DNA from: Dendrobium chrysotoxum
Taxonomy: Eukaryota > Streptophyta > Magnoliopsida > Asparagales > Orchidaceae
Direction of reading: 5' to 3'
Assembly (NCBI GenBank): GCA_019925795.1
Contig: CM034313.1
Span: 24,106,932 to 24,170,931 of the forward strand
DNA: 64,000 nt
In this document: piece by piece, positions 34,037 through 45,820 of the stretch
Layout of the letters: each line of letters starts with the position of its first letter
Position numbering within the stretch: position 1 is the stretch's first letter
The notes under the pieces: generated by a model
What the model was told of the DNA's origin: nothing
The model's input: the letters and a program-made list of their open reading frames with translations, nothing else
The model's database searches: none
Translations under genes and position numbers: made by a program

Positions 34037-34521
34037 CTGAAAAAAGTTTAAACAAATGGTCAATGAAATGTATGATAGATAAATTTTTGGAATAAAAGTA
34101 TGACACTTAATTTTTATTTATTATAATAAAATTTAACATGTCACCTTGCGCTCTGAACGTATCAATAAAATACAACCTAAGAAGGAAACCAAATGAAATG
34201 CCAGGAAATCAAATTCTGATGTTTCCTTTAACATGTCACCTTGCGCTTTTGCTCCATGGATAAATTATTTGTCTAGACTCTTCCCCTTTCGAAGACTTCT
34301 AAATACCAGGTTGTCCAACTACAAACTATAATGGAAATATTGTAATAAAACCTTTCATTTCTTGAAGCACACAGAAGATGAGCTGTGTTGCAACAGCTAA
34401 CCATATTTAACATGTAACGTTATGTACACTAAGCATAATTAAATACAATACTAAAGTAACAAAAGGAAATAATAGGGAACTCATATTCTGATATTCCTCC
34501 AAAAAACTAACACTTGTGCAG
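34037..34521 (-). other. Putative intron or 5' flank of the PPR gene
   Basis: Begins with the splice-acceptor-like sequence on the minus strand. The word taacatgtcaccttgcgct occurs at about 34133 and 34230, forming a short tandem duplication of about 96 bp. No PPR coding sequence was seen here. Confidence 0.4.
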
Positions 34522-37500
34522 TGTGGGCTCCGAAAATTCGGCCCCGGCCTCCACCCATTGGCTTTTTCGGGGGAGTTTTAACGGATTAAGCTCTGGGGTA
34601 AATTTTGGAAGGCAGATGGGTTTGTAGATAAGACACACCCAGAGATTTCGCCCTCATTTTGCGAGGACTTTATAATCTGAGTTCTGGTTTCCTATAGGCG
34701 CAAGCCTTTATAGTTAATTACCCCTCCCGTTCATGAGAGAGAACTTTCGATTAAGGCTAGTCGTCAATCAGATACGTAAAGACATGTGTTATCTAACATA
34801 TAGTAACAGCATGGGTTTAGAACATTCGGAGGATTGATATTTAAAATTGGAAATTTCACCATCTTGCACTTAAAGCGGATGGTGGGGGAATAGATGATGG
34901 ACCCGATCAAGATCCCATGGTTCCATCATCCCGGGCCATCGTGGTCCCTAGTCTACTTAGTCAGAGGAGGTAGTCGACCCAACCTGACAGAAGGATCCTT
35001 GTAGGCAGCCATGGGTTGCTTCGTCCAAGGGTACCTTGTAGACCTGGGGTGGGTATTTGCCTAAGGGGGAAAATTTGAATTCATCTTAGCTAACAGAGGG
35101 CTTTGTGCCCTATCAATCATATCCTATTGGTTCATATCTCAAGGATTTGATGACACTAAGGAACGTATTGGCTCTAGCCATAACCGCTATCTTGTGGGGC
35201 CATTTGGCAGCAAAACCACTCGGTTCAGAGGGCCCCAGGTCATAACCGTTAGAGGACACGTACTACGTTCTTACTGGCAGGAGATTATTTGAGAATGGAT
35301 CCTAGTGATATTTTCGACTAGGCATTAGCTCTATGTGAGCTAAAGTAAATTTCAATTTGACCATCTCGACAAACTGTTGCAGAGAGTGGATGAATTTTAT
35401 GCTTTAAGTGGTTAATGGTTGGATTTCAGTTTAAAATATTTTGGATTTTGAAATTTGGGTATTTGGGTGGCATCTTGAAAATATTTGGAATTAACCCCTT
35501 CGGTTGAGATCTGCATTCAATACGGCCATCATCGGGGTGTATGGGGTCATTTGCATTTGAGGAATGAACCTTGTCGACTCTATCGAGCTGTCGACAGAGG
35601 ATCCAGTTTCGTAGGCTTTAGGCCTTTGTAAGTGAATTCTCTTGATTATAGACCTTGAAGGCCTAATATGAATGTATAAAATAAATATCCTGGTCGACCT
35701 CGCGACCGCACATTTATTGAATGGTTCGAGCCGTGTCGACTCCTACCTACCCGCATAGAAGGATCGGGCTCGAACTTGAATTCACTTATTAACTCGCGCA
35801 GCATCCCTAGACATCACGTGTGTACCAATAACACGCTCGTCGGGGCCCATACGGGTGTTTGGAGGTATTTTATAATTATTTATTGAACCTTGTCGACTCC
35901 TATTTACTCGCTTAGGAGGATCAGGTTCAAATTTATGGACCCGCGTAGCATCTCTAGACGTCACGTGTGTACTCATAACACGTTTGCCAGGGGCCCATGC
36001 GGGTTTAGATTGCATATCCCCCCCCCCCCGTTTTATGTACCTATATGTATACAAATTATGGTGCATGTGCGGACGACATTTTTGGAATATTTGTAAACGC
36101 CTTCTGTCCGCTTGTATGGATGTTGCGGATCCGGTAGCATCGTACTATGGGTTGCCCGTTAATTTGTACACGTAGACTATCATGCACTACTTGTTGCTCT
36201 CTGCATGTAGATTGTAGTGCACTAACAAATCTCCTGCCTCTGCTGGTAGATGGCTTGTTGTAGTTGTTTGGTATCTTCTTGTAATGAATCAATCTATTTG
36301 CTCAACATTGAATGGTAAGGGTGTCATAGCATTCATTGCTTCCTACTACGTAACCGGTAGGTTCTTGTATTTATTCTTAATTTCTCTGTATATGTTGATT
36401 GGTGCAAAACTACAGCTTTCATTTGCAATTGATTGCCACGAGCTATAGATAATTTGTGTTTATTATACCTCCTTTGAACATGGTTTATATGTATCTGCAT
36501 TTGTTGCCAACCAATCATCTTTGCTTGTGGGAGATTGGGATATTTACCCATCGTCGAGTGATGGTTGACTGCAATGATGTTGTTATATCTGTTGCCTGTT
36601 AATGTATAACCCATAGACGTTTGTTACGTATCATCTGCTTCTTCCTACAGAGGACTGATATATTTGAGTGTCATGGGATGGTTATTAACCATAGGGATGA
36701 TATAATATCCATTATATATTGTCCATTGATCATCTGTAAGTAGACTACTGTGTATAACAAGTCTCTTATAGTTGCTTGCAAACATTCATCACGAATCTTC
36801 TAGTACTACAAGCATCTATGTTCATGGAAATCTTCCCTGATGTCGCTTATGGAATGACCTATAGCGACAGTGTCGGTACTTTCATCAAAGCTTGTTGCCC
36901 TTATCCTTCCACAAACTATAACATTTGGACTACAAATTTGTCGTTTCTACTTGTAGATGAGGCATTGTGTGTATAATGGATTCCTAATCCTCACCAATTA
37001 TATAACCCTTGCTATCATTTATGAACAGTCCATTACATACTTTGCAAATTCCTTACCACTTGATTCATTTGTTTGCAGTGTTTATTGAAACTCACTTGCA
37101 ATCATTTCAATATTGCAGATTAACTAAGCATCATTGCTCCTCTTTGTTCAAAGATTCAATGTCAGAATGCATGAGTCCTTGCTTGTTCATTTGCCCTTAC
37201 TCTTTCTCTTTGATACACCTTCTTAAGTTGGATTGTTGCTAGTGGTAGGGATGTAGGAGCTTCTTTGTCCACTATGCATTTTTATTTGCTCATGTATATC
37301 TACTTGAATGATCAAGATTTGTTCATTGAGCCTCTATATTTTGATTGCTCATTTGTTAAAACCAAAGTCTGGTTCTGTGTGCTTTATTCGAACTCAAGTC
37401 TTTTAGAGTTCACTTGAGCTCTTTGAGTCATCATCAATCATTTGCATGATTGTAAGTGATTGTAAATAATTGAGTTTAAAGTTTAATCACTTGTTGCCCG

Positions 37501-38099
37501 TTTAAGCTCAAATGTTTATTGTTTAAGTCAAGCTCAATTCAAATGAATTCACTGCGGTCCATGTAAGTCTAGGTTCTTGTGGTCTTGTTGAGTTCAAGTC
37601 CAAGCATAGTCCTTTTTAGATCCAAATTCTTTTGCATCTATTACACACTAAGTCCCCTGCGATCAAATTGCAAGTTTTCTGTTAGTGTTCAAATTGCTCA
37701 AGTCCCCTGTGGTCCAACTCAAGTATTTGTTTGAGTTCAAATGTCCAAGATCATGTAATTTTCATTTGATGTCCAAATCAAATGTAAGTTTGGTTAATGT
37801 TCAATTTGAATTCACTTCGTTGTTTGATTTGAGTTCAATTGAGTTCAAGTCAAGTTCTCATTTTAATTAGGTTCAAATTTGAATCTAAAATTTACAAGTT
37901 CAATTGATGTTCAAATTGAATTATAGTTCCTTTCATTTATTCAAGTTGGAGTCCAAGTCCAAGTTCAGTTTGAGTTCACAAGTCCACTGTTCATTCGAGT
38001 CCAAATCAGGTCCAAGTGCGATCTTATGTTCACCAGAAATTTCGACAGCCTCCCGGCGTCTCCCCCATTTAGGGGAAAACTACAGGAAATTGGGCCTTC

Positions 38100-38480
38100 C
38101 TGCCATGGCTAATAAAAGCGTGTATGATAGGTGTCCTTAGACACCGTGACCGTGTCTTCATTCCCACCACGCTAATAAAAGCGTGTATGGGGTCTTTGAC
38201 GGTACCAATTTCAAAAGAAGAACAGTTGTTTCCTCGCAGGTACAGAGCCGCGTACGGGTACTTAAGATTGCCCCCACCATGCTAAGAAAAGCGTGTATAG
38301 GGCCTACCCGCCTCGTTGTAGGCGCCGCACTGGGGTCCCATCCCACCACTCGAATAAACGCGTGTATAGGCAATTTTTCGGTGAGCCGCAAACTACGAGA
38401 TGGGATTTTAAGTGATTACCGGCCTCGTCGTAGGCACCGCACTAGGGTCACATCCCACCACGCGAATAAACACATATATA
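38100..38480 (-). repeat. Hairpin array, copy 2 (with two-sided stem changes)
   Basis: At 38168-38185 the plus strand reads CACGCT, loop AATAAA, AGCGTG, a perfect stem whose inner pairs differ from the CACGCGC/GCGCGTG of copies 1 and 3 on both arms. Related but imperfect units lie near 38107, 38279, 38347 and 38460. The loop AATAAA is kept in most units. Confidence 0.75.
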
Positions 38481-38597
38481 GGCGGTTTTTCGATGTGCCG
38501 CGAACGATGAGAACGGGCTCTCAGAGTTTTAGGGTTGAAGGATTATACTTGCGCGGAGTCGACACATAGATCAAGGTGAGGAAAGATCTTTGCATTT

Positions 38598-38940
38598 TTT
38601 TAATTATAATTAATTATAATGAATAATAATTAGTTATAAATAATAATAATTAAATATTATTAAAGAAAAATTAATCATATTTAAATTTATTTAATTAGAA
38701 CTAATATATGATTAATTAGTAATTAATTATAATTAAAAGATAATTAATCATAATTAAATTTAATTAATTATGATTAAGTTATGCTTAATTAATAATTAAT
38801 TATAAATAAAAAATAGTTATAATTAAATTTAATTAATTATAATTAACTTATAATTAATAACAAGTAATTATATATTAAAAATAATTAACTGTAATTAAAT
38901 TAAATTAATTATAATTAGCTTAAAAAAATTCTTTTATGTA
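38598..38940. repeat. TAATTA-rich tract, copy 2
   Basis: About 340 bp of attaattataattaa-type words, in the same position as 13540-14180 of copy 1 and shorter. Confidence 0.85.
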
Positions 38941-39189
38941 GAATTCATATAGAATTTATGCCAAATCCATAAATCATGGGTTTACTAAGCCCTGTAGTTT
39001 CGGTGGATTTACTGGATTTGGCCGAAGAAACTTGCGAATGAGATAAGTTACCTACACAGCAAGCGAGCTCCCACTGTTGCTTTCGATCAAAATGTCGTGT
39101 CTCCCGATCCGACAGGAAAGGGGGCGTCATTGAAGGAGGCGGAGATCTAGAGTTGGAGTTGGTGCGGCTAGGGCTTTGGTAGAGGTTAG

Positions 39190-39241
<52 letters not shown>

Positions 39242-39596
39242 CCTCTATACGAAGGGTGGATTAGGGCTTTGGCTTGGTTTGGGTTGCAAGAGGTGAAGAT
39301 AGGGCAGAGTCTCAGTTCTCTATTGAGGAGGAGGAAGATTGGGTTTGGAGGAGCCTATGACAGTGGAGCGGGGTCGGTTCGCAAGAGCTAGGGAGTTCAG
39401 GACTTGCGTTTTGGAGCTCACGATAGATGAATGGAGTTTGGTTTTGTGGGTTGGTCGGTGTTCAATAGTGGGAGAGATGGGGCTTCGGCTTGCTGTGGAG
39501 GTTGGGGAAGAAAGGGTCGGTCACTAGCTGCAGGGATTCGACGGGAGAAGGCAATGGTCGTGTGGTGGAACCCCTTGAACGAAGCTCTCGTCTTCG

Positions 39597-39604
39597 TTTT
39601 ATAA
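39597..39604 (-). promoter_or_regulatory. TATA box in the end of repeat copy 2
   Basis: Minus strand ttataaaa, about 125-130 bp inside the gaggta terminus, directing transcription into the repeat. It corresponds in position to 12939-12945 of copy 1. Confidence 0.45.
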
Positions 39605-39726
39605 CCACAAGCAGACATCGAAGCTTGAGGTTTCTGCACATGAATAATGGGAAATGACGCAAACGACGCCGAATGAACAGTGATTCAGCGATATTTCAGC
39701 AGATTTTCTAGATTTTGGCGGAGGTA

Positions 39727-40469
39727 GGGATTTTTTTTTTATCCTCTCTTTTTCTTTAATCTATATCAGAGGTCAACATGCAGCAAGGAGGAACTAGTAT
39801 GGATCACTAGACTCTTGTACTGTGCAAAACTTTTCAATGCCAAGAAGTCTTTTAATCAACAATAATGACAACATCGAAGAAGAACCATTCATGTCACAAA
39901 GTAGTGGTTTAAGGCACGCCATGAGAGTGTGAATTGGGTGTGCAAATCGCACATTAGAATTTCTTTAAAAACCCATCTGATCCAATTTCAGACAATAAGC
40001 ATATTAAATATCATAAATCAAGATGCACTATGCACAAAATAATACGAATAGGTCAAGAAAACTTAATATAAAAGGTATATAGGCGTATAAGATAACATGG
40101 TAATATCAAGTGAGTGATCAAACTCTAAACACAATAATGAAGACTATATTCAACAACATTAGAACAAAAAACTTATATGCATAAGATAAAACCTACAAGT
40201 GCATAACCAACACTATTATCCAAGGATGTTAAGATAAAAGCAAGCTAGATGTTTTACTTAAATAAGTGAGTACAAAGGTAAAATGATACTACCACACCAC
40301 ACATGATATCAACACTCAGAATATCAATCATCAAACAAAATAAAACAAATATCTATAAGATAAATGATTGTCATATTAAAGATCTATAATACTATGAAAA
40401 AGTAATTAAACAATCTAAAGTAAATGTGAAATAAGAACTCCATCACATTAAGGATATCCATATGAGCAT
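39727..40469. other. Unassigned DNA between repeat copies 2 and 3 (left part)
   Basis: No gene or element domain was seen. It is AT-rich with many short imperfect repeats such as ataagata and aacaatatc. Confidence 0.4.
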
Positions 40470-40548
40470 GTGATGCAAGAAACAATTACAACAACAACAA
40501 CAACATCAAGCCTTTATCCGACTATGTGGGGTGATGCAAGAAACAATT
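40470..40548 (-). mobile_element. RTE LINE stub, 43 bp, with perfect 18-bp duplication
   Basis: gtgatgcaagaaacaatt occurs at 40470-40487 and again at 40531-40548. The 43 bases between them read (CAA)n, then catcaagcctttatccg and actatgtggg. This is the complement of the last bases of the RTE element ending at 21301. It is an extremely 5'-truncated insertion, with element bases at 40488-40530. Confidence 0.9.
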
Positions 40549-40988
40549 GATTACAAAAATTATTACGGTCATAGGGATGCCATGGTATTGAAAGTGAATA
40601 TGACAATATAAAGCTCAATCAGTTAAGGGGTAACTCGGTGACACTAACATGTGATCACAAAACCATCCAAATATCACATTTAAGCAATGGAAGTGACAAT
40701 GCAAATAATGTAAATCTAACTATCAAGAAAGATGACACAATGAAATTTATATGGATTAGCTTAACCCAACCTATAACCATGTCTAAGCAAACATTAGTTA
40801 GAATTCAACTAATAAATTACTCAGCCTATGAGCAAGTGGAGAAACAACCACACCTTCCGTCAAGGGTAACAGCACCCTCAACTTTATGCTAAGCAAGTGG
40901 ACCTCTCCAAGGCTTATTAATATGCAAGTACCTTTTGATAAGAATTGAGGAGAATTAGATGAGTGTTTCATTCTCATATTTGTATAGA
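40549..40988. other. Unassigned DNA between repeat copies 2 and 3 (right part)
   Basis: No gene was recognised. The 84-codon plus-strand frame at 40638-40892 has no domain and resembles chance coding. Confidence 0.35.
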
Positions 40989-42339
40989 TATGGGCTCCGA
41001 AAATTCGGCCCCGGCCTCCGCCCGCTTTGCTTTTTATGGGAGAGTTTTAAACGATTAAGTTCCGGGGTAAATTTTGGAAGGTAGATGGGTTTATAGATAA
41101 GACACTACCCAGAGATTTTGCCCTCATTTTGCGAGGACTTTATGATCTGAGTTCTGGTTTCCTATAGGCGCAAGCCCCTATAGTTAATTACCTCTCCCGA
41201 TCACGAGAGAGAACTTTCGATTAAGGCTAGTCGTCAATCAGATATGTAAAGATACGTGAGTCTGGCATATAGTAGCAGCATGGGTTTGGGATGTTAAAAT
41301 CTGGAGAATTTGGGAATTTGGAAGATTGGAAGATTTGGAGATTTAATATTTAAAATTGAAAATTGCACCATCTTACACTTAAAGCGGATGGTGGGGGAAT
41401 GGATGATAGACCCGATCAAGATCCCATAGTTCCGTCGTCCCGGGCCATCGTGGTTCCTCGTCTACTTAGTCAGAGGAGGTAGTCGACCCAACCTGACAGA
41501 AGAATCCTTGTCGGCAAGGGTACCTTATAGACTTGGGGTGAATATTTGCCTAAGGGGACAAATTTGAATCCACCTTAGCTAACAGAGGGCTTTGTGCCCT
41601 ATCGATCATATCCTATTGATTCATATCTCAAGGATTTAATGCCATTGGGGAGCATACGGGCTCTGGCCATAACCATAATATAATGGTGTCATTTGGCAGC
41701 GACCACCTGGTTCAAAGGGCCCTGAGTCATAACCGTTTATCCTGCAGTGCCATTTGGCGGCGAAACTGCCGGTTAGAGGGCTCGTACCACGTCCTTACTG
41801 GTAGGAGATTATTTAAGAATGGATCCTAGTGATATTTTTGACCAGGCATTAGCTCTTTGTGAGCTACAGTTATTTTTAGATTTTTCCACCTTGGCAAACT
41901 GTTGCGGATTGTGGATGAATTTTGCTTTAAGTGTTTGATAGTTGAATTTCAATTTTAAATATCTTGGAATTTTGGGGATTTTTTGGAGATTTGGATTTTG
42001 TGGGTATTTGGGATGACATTTGAAAATGCTTGTGAACCCCTCCGGTTGAGATTAACGTTCAACACGGCCATCATCGGGGTGTTTGGGGTCATTTGAAAAT
42101 ATTTATGGGTTGAACCTTGTCGACTCTATAGGGCTGTCGACAGAGGATCGGGTTTCATAGGCTTTATGCCTTTATGAGTGAATTTTCTTAGTTGAAGGCC
42201 TTGAAGGCCTAATATGAATGTATAAAATAAATATCCTGGTCGACCTCGCGACTGCATATTTATTTGATAGTTCGAGCCCTGTCAAGTCCTATCTATTCAT
42301 ATAGAAGGACCGGGCTCGAACATGAATTCACTCATTAAC

Positions 42340-42560
42340 CAGCGCAGCATCCCTAGACGTCACGTGTGTACCAATAACACGCTCGTCGGGGCCCATACGA
42401 GTTTTTTGGGGGTATTTTATAATTATTTGTTGAACCTCGTCAACTCCTATTTACTTGCTTTAGGAGGATCGGGTTCAAACTTATTGACCGCGCAGCATCC
42501 CTAGACGTCACGTGTGTACCAATAACACGCTCTTCAGGGGCCCATGCGGGTATATGTACA
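42340..42560 (-). repeat. 148-bp tandem repeat in copy 3
   Basis: The phrase gtcacgtgtgtaccaata occurs at 42359 and 42507, exactly 148 bp apart. The unit is the reverse of that at 16646-16942 and includes the CACGTG core. Confidence 0.85.
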
Positions 42561-44329
42561 TCCCCTTTTGTGTACCTACGTGTATACAAACTAAAGTGCA
42601 TGTGCGGGGGGATATTTTTAGGATATTTGTAAACGCCTTCTGTCTGCTTGTACGGATGTTGCAGATCCGTTGGCATTTTGCAGCAGCTCGGGGATTGAAC
42701 TGTTTGTTACCTTGTACAGGTAGACTGTTGTGCACTACTTGCATGATTTACGCAGGTAGATTGTAGTACACTAACGAATCTCCTGCTTTCGTAGAAGCTC
42801 GTTGGAACTTGCATTCGCTGCATTCTTTATACATCTCGCTGTGGTTTTGGTCCTCACAATACATCCACTATTATTACAAGTAGATGTATTCATTTGTAGG
42901 CTGAAATTAACTTCAGGATACTGCATTTACTGAAGTCTTTTTGTATCTACCCATAAGTGGCATGTTGTACACACATTTGTATTCATAGAGAGATTGTATG
43001 TATAGAAATCTGTATGTATTGCAGATCTTTATCTTTGCTTACAAACAATGCCTCACATGTGTATTTAGATAGACTGGTGATTCTGCAACATATCTCATAC
43101 TGTCACTTATATATTAGTCAATGTGTTCATCTGTAATTCATCATTGACTACTGGTTGAACTAGATTTGTCGTCACTCGTAGGTGGATGACTTTATGCATG
43201 ATGAGCCTCTTACAGCGGCTTATAGGGACCTGCATTTGCTGCATTACTCCTGCATCTTATTTGTGGGCAGAATATTGGGTGTATAACGAGCTTCCTACAG
43301 TAGCCCGTAGATACTTGCATTTGTTGCATCCCACCTGTCTCTTTGAATGCATTCGTAGGGTTGTTGGCATGATCGAATTGCCATTATTTTGAATCACCCA
43401 ATTGCTTGAGTTTCGTCATCACTTTCATGTAAGTCGTCTTGCATGTGAGTTGCAACATTTATCGGGGCATCCTTGTGCATCTACTGTCATCGTTCACGAG
43501 CATTTGTAAACTTTTCTTCTTCTTATGTTGCTTAAGAGTTCAAACACATTTGCTTGTATTTTGGCATTGATCGTAGGATGTAGTGTTTATTGCACTTTGC
43601 ATGTGAATGCAATGCTACATATTTCTTGTTGTTATGAAATCTCTCTTTGGTCTTGATTGAGCATCATGGTTGTTAATTAATACTTGCATATCACAAATAT
43701 TCATTTGCATCTCAATTGGAATGATAATCTCCCAGTTTTCTATTGGAGACATTATGTTATTGCTCAAATAGAGCTTTTGATTGTTCACCTTAGTTTTGTG
43801 GTCAAATTGGAGTTTTATGTTATCAACAAGTTAGGTTCATGTTCATTTCCCATCTGGATTCGAGTCCAAGTCCTTGCAGTTCAAGTCTTGTTTATTTGAT
43901 GTTCAAATCGAGTACAAGTCTCCTGTGGTCCAAATCAAATCTTTGCTTGAGTTTAAATTTTAAGTTAAGCTCGTGTCCACTATAGTCTTATTCAGTCCAA
44001 GTTCGTGTTCTTGCAAGTTCAATTTCATATTCAAATTGTTCAAGTCATGATCACTCAAGTCGCTTTATTTTTGTTCAAGCTGAAGCTCATTTGAATTCTG
44101 AGTTCTTAATGCATTTTGTTCAAGCTTGGATTTAATTCATTTGAGTTCATGTCTTGATTAATCATTTAGATACAAGTCCACAAGTCCACTGTTTATTCTT
44201 ATTCGAGCCCGAGTTTTTGTTCTTTTGAGTTCAAATAGGTCCGAGTATAGTCATATGATCACCCGAAATTTCGGCAACTTCCCGGCGTCTCCCCCGCTTA
44301 GGAGAAAAAACAACAGAAGTCTGGGCCTT

Positions 44330-44670
44330 CCCACCACGCGCAATAAAACGCGTGCATGGTAGGTGTCCTTAGACACCTCGGCCGTGTCTTCATTCCCACC
44401 ACGCGCAATAAAGCGCGTGTATGGGGTCTTCGACGGTACCTGTTTAGAAAGACAGTTTGCTTCCCCCCCGCTCGATGGTACTTATAGATAACCCAGTTTC
44501 GTCGTAGGTGCCGCACCGGGGTCCTGTCCTACCACGCGCAATAAAGCGCGTGCATAGGTGATTTTCCGGTGCACTGTGAACGCCGAAATAAGGCTTAAGG
44601 TGATTACCCGCCTCGTCGTAGGCGCCGCACCGGGGTCCCATCCCACCACGCGCAATAAAGTGCGTTCATA
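44330..44670 (-). repeat. Hairpin array, copy 3
   Basis: Two perfect units, CACGCGC-AATAAA-GCGCGTG on the plus strand, lie at 44400-44419 and 44533-44552. One unit near 44335-44355 has an extra A in the loop, and one near 44647-44666 has a weakened right arm. The flanking text ccccatcccaccac and gcatagg is shared with copies 1 and 2. Confidence 0.8.
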
Positions 44671-44784
44671 TGTGTTTTTCCGGTCCGTCGCAAACGACGA
44701 AAGTGGGCTCTCGGAGTTTTAGGGTTGAGGGGTTATACATTTGCAATCATCGGTGGTGTTGGCACTTGGATCGGGGTAAGAGGA

Positions 44785-45182
44785 GTATATATATATATAT
44801 ATTTGGATTAATTATAATTAATATTAATCAATTATAATTATTTTTTAATTAATTACTTATAATTAATTGTAATTAATTAAAATAATTAATTAAAGTTTAT
44901 TAAAATGGATTAAAATAATAAGTCATAATTAACTTGTAATTAATTATAACTAATTAATATTAATCAATTTTAATAAATTATAACTAATTAATAATAATTA
45001 ATAACAATTAAATTTTATAAATTATAATTAATTTAAATTAATTCTAATTAAAATCAATTATAATTAAATTAATTATAATTGCTTAATTAAAATTAACTTT
45101 AATTATTTATAATAAATTATAATTAATTAAAAAAAATAATTATAAATAATTATAATTAATTAAAATGATTATAATTATACAT
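44785..45182. repeat. TAATTA-rich tract, copy 3
   Basis: It opens with an (AT)n run near 44788-44802, followed by almost 400 bp of taattataattaa-type words. Confidence 0.85.
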
Positions 45183-45820
45183 AAACCCCCCCTTTTTTTT
45201 ATCCAGTAGATTCACTGGATTTGGCCGAAGAAACCCGAGCAAGGGAGAAAGTTATCTTGACAGCCAGCGAACCCCAGTTGTTGCTTCCGATCTCAAAATG
45301 TCGTAACTTTCGATTCAAAAGGAAGGGAAAGTCGTCGGAGGAGGCACGTCGGTCCTCCGTCCCTCTCTCTCTCTCAGTCGGAGGAGGTCAGATGCAGGCT
45401 AGGGCAGGGGCGTCGGCTTCGGTGAGCTCACAAGCGGAGGAGGCTACGCAAGCAGAAAGGGCGACGGAAGCTTGAGGAGGTTTCGGTTTATTGAGGTAGG
45501 GCTCTGATCAGACCTTGATCGGAGATGGGAGGGAGATTGAGAGGGATATCGGCACAGTAAAGGGGCGGAGGGAGGTCGGAGATCGAAGCAGGGAGTTTCG
45601 GTTGGCTTCAGGAGTTCGGAAGGAAGAAGTGCCGAGATCTTCGCTCTGCTTGCCTTTTAACGACGCGATCAGGCGACAATCGAGATGAGGGCAGGAATAG
45701 CGGAGGATTTTGCGAAGAAGTGACTATTTCGGCGCTGGATCAGCGGGATTTCGGCAGGATTCGCGGGTTCGACGGGTACGAGGTATGATTTCATTCTCAT
45801 TTTTTTTAGGTATTATACAC

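Larger units (their letters stand above)
34522..39726 (-). repeat. Long noncoding repeat, copy 2 (5.2 kb, reversed)
   Basis: Same module order as copy 1 when read on the minus strand. On the plus strand it starts tgtgggctccgaaaattcgg and ends ttttggcggaggta. Terminal block 34522-35690; 147-bp-spaced repeats near 35800-36010; unique middle to about 37300; gttcaaattg-rich DNA to 38030; hairpin array 38100-38480; TAATTA tract 38598-38940; conserved segment 39000-39125; TC/GA run 39200-39238; TATA-bearing end to 39726. It differs from copies 1 and 3 throughout, so it is not a recent duplicate. No conserved protein frame and no target duplication were found. Confidence 0.7.
40989..45785 (-). repeat. 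Long noncoding repeat, copy 3 (4.8 kb, reversed)
   Basis: On the plus strand it starts tatgggctccgaaaattcgg and ends gacgggtacgaggta. Terminal block to about 42230; 148-bp-spaced repeats (markers at 42359 and 42507); unique middle to 43660; caagtccaag-type DNA to 44260; hairpin array 44330-44670; TAATTA tract 44790-45182; conserved segment beginning ggatttggccgaagaaac near 45215; TC run near 45364; GC-rich end. It faces the same way as copy 2 and opposite to copy 1. No protein domain. The 45221-45475 frame is not conserved in the others. Confidence 0.7.

Noticed and set aside
34522..45785. Repeat copies 2 and 3 as the two LTRs of one element
   Set aside because: They are in the same direction, but they differ too much from each other, enclose 1.26 kb without gag, primer site or polypurine tract, and no target duplication is seen.
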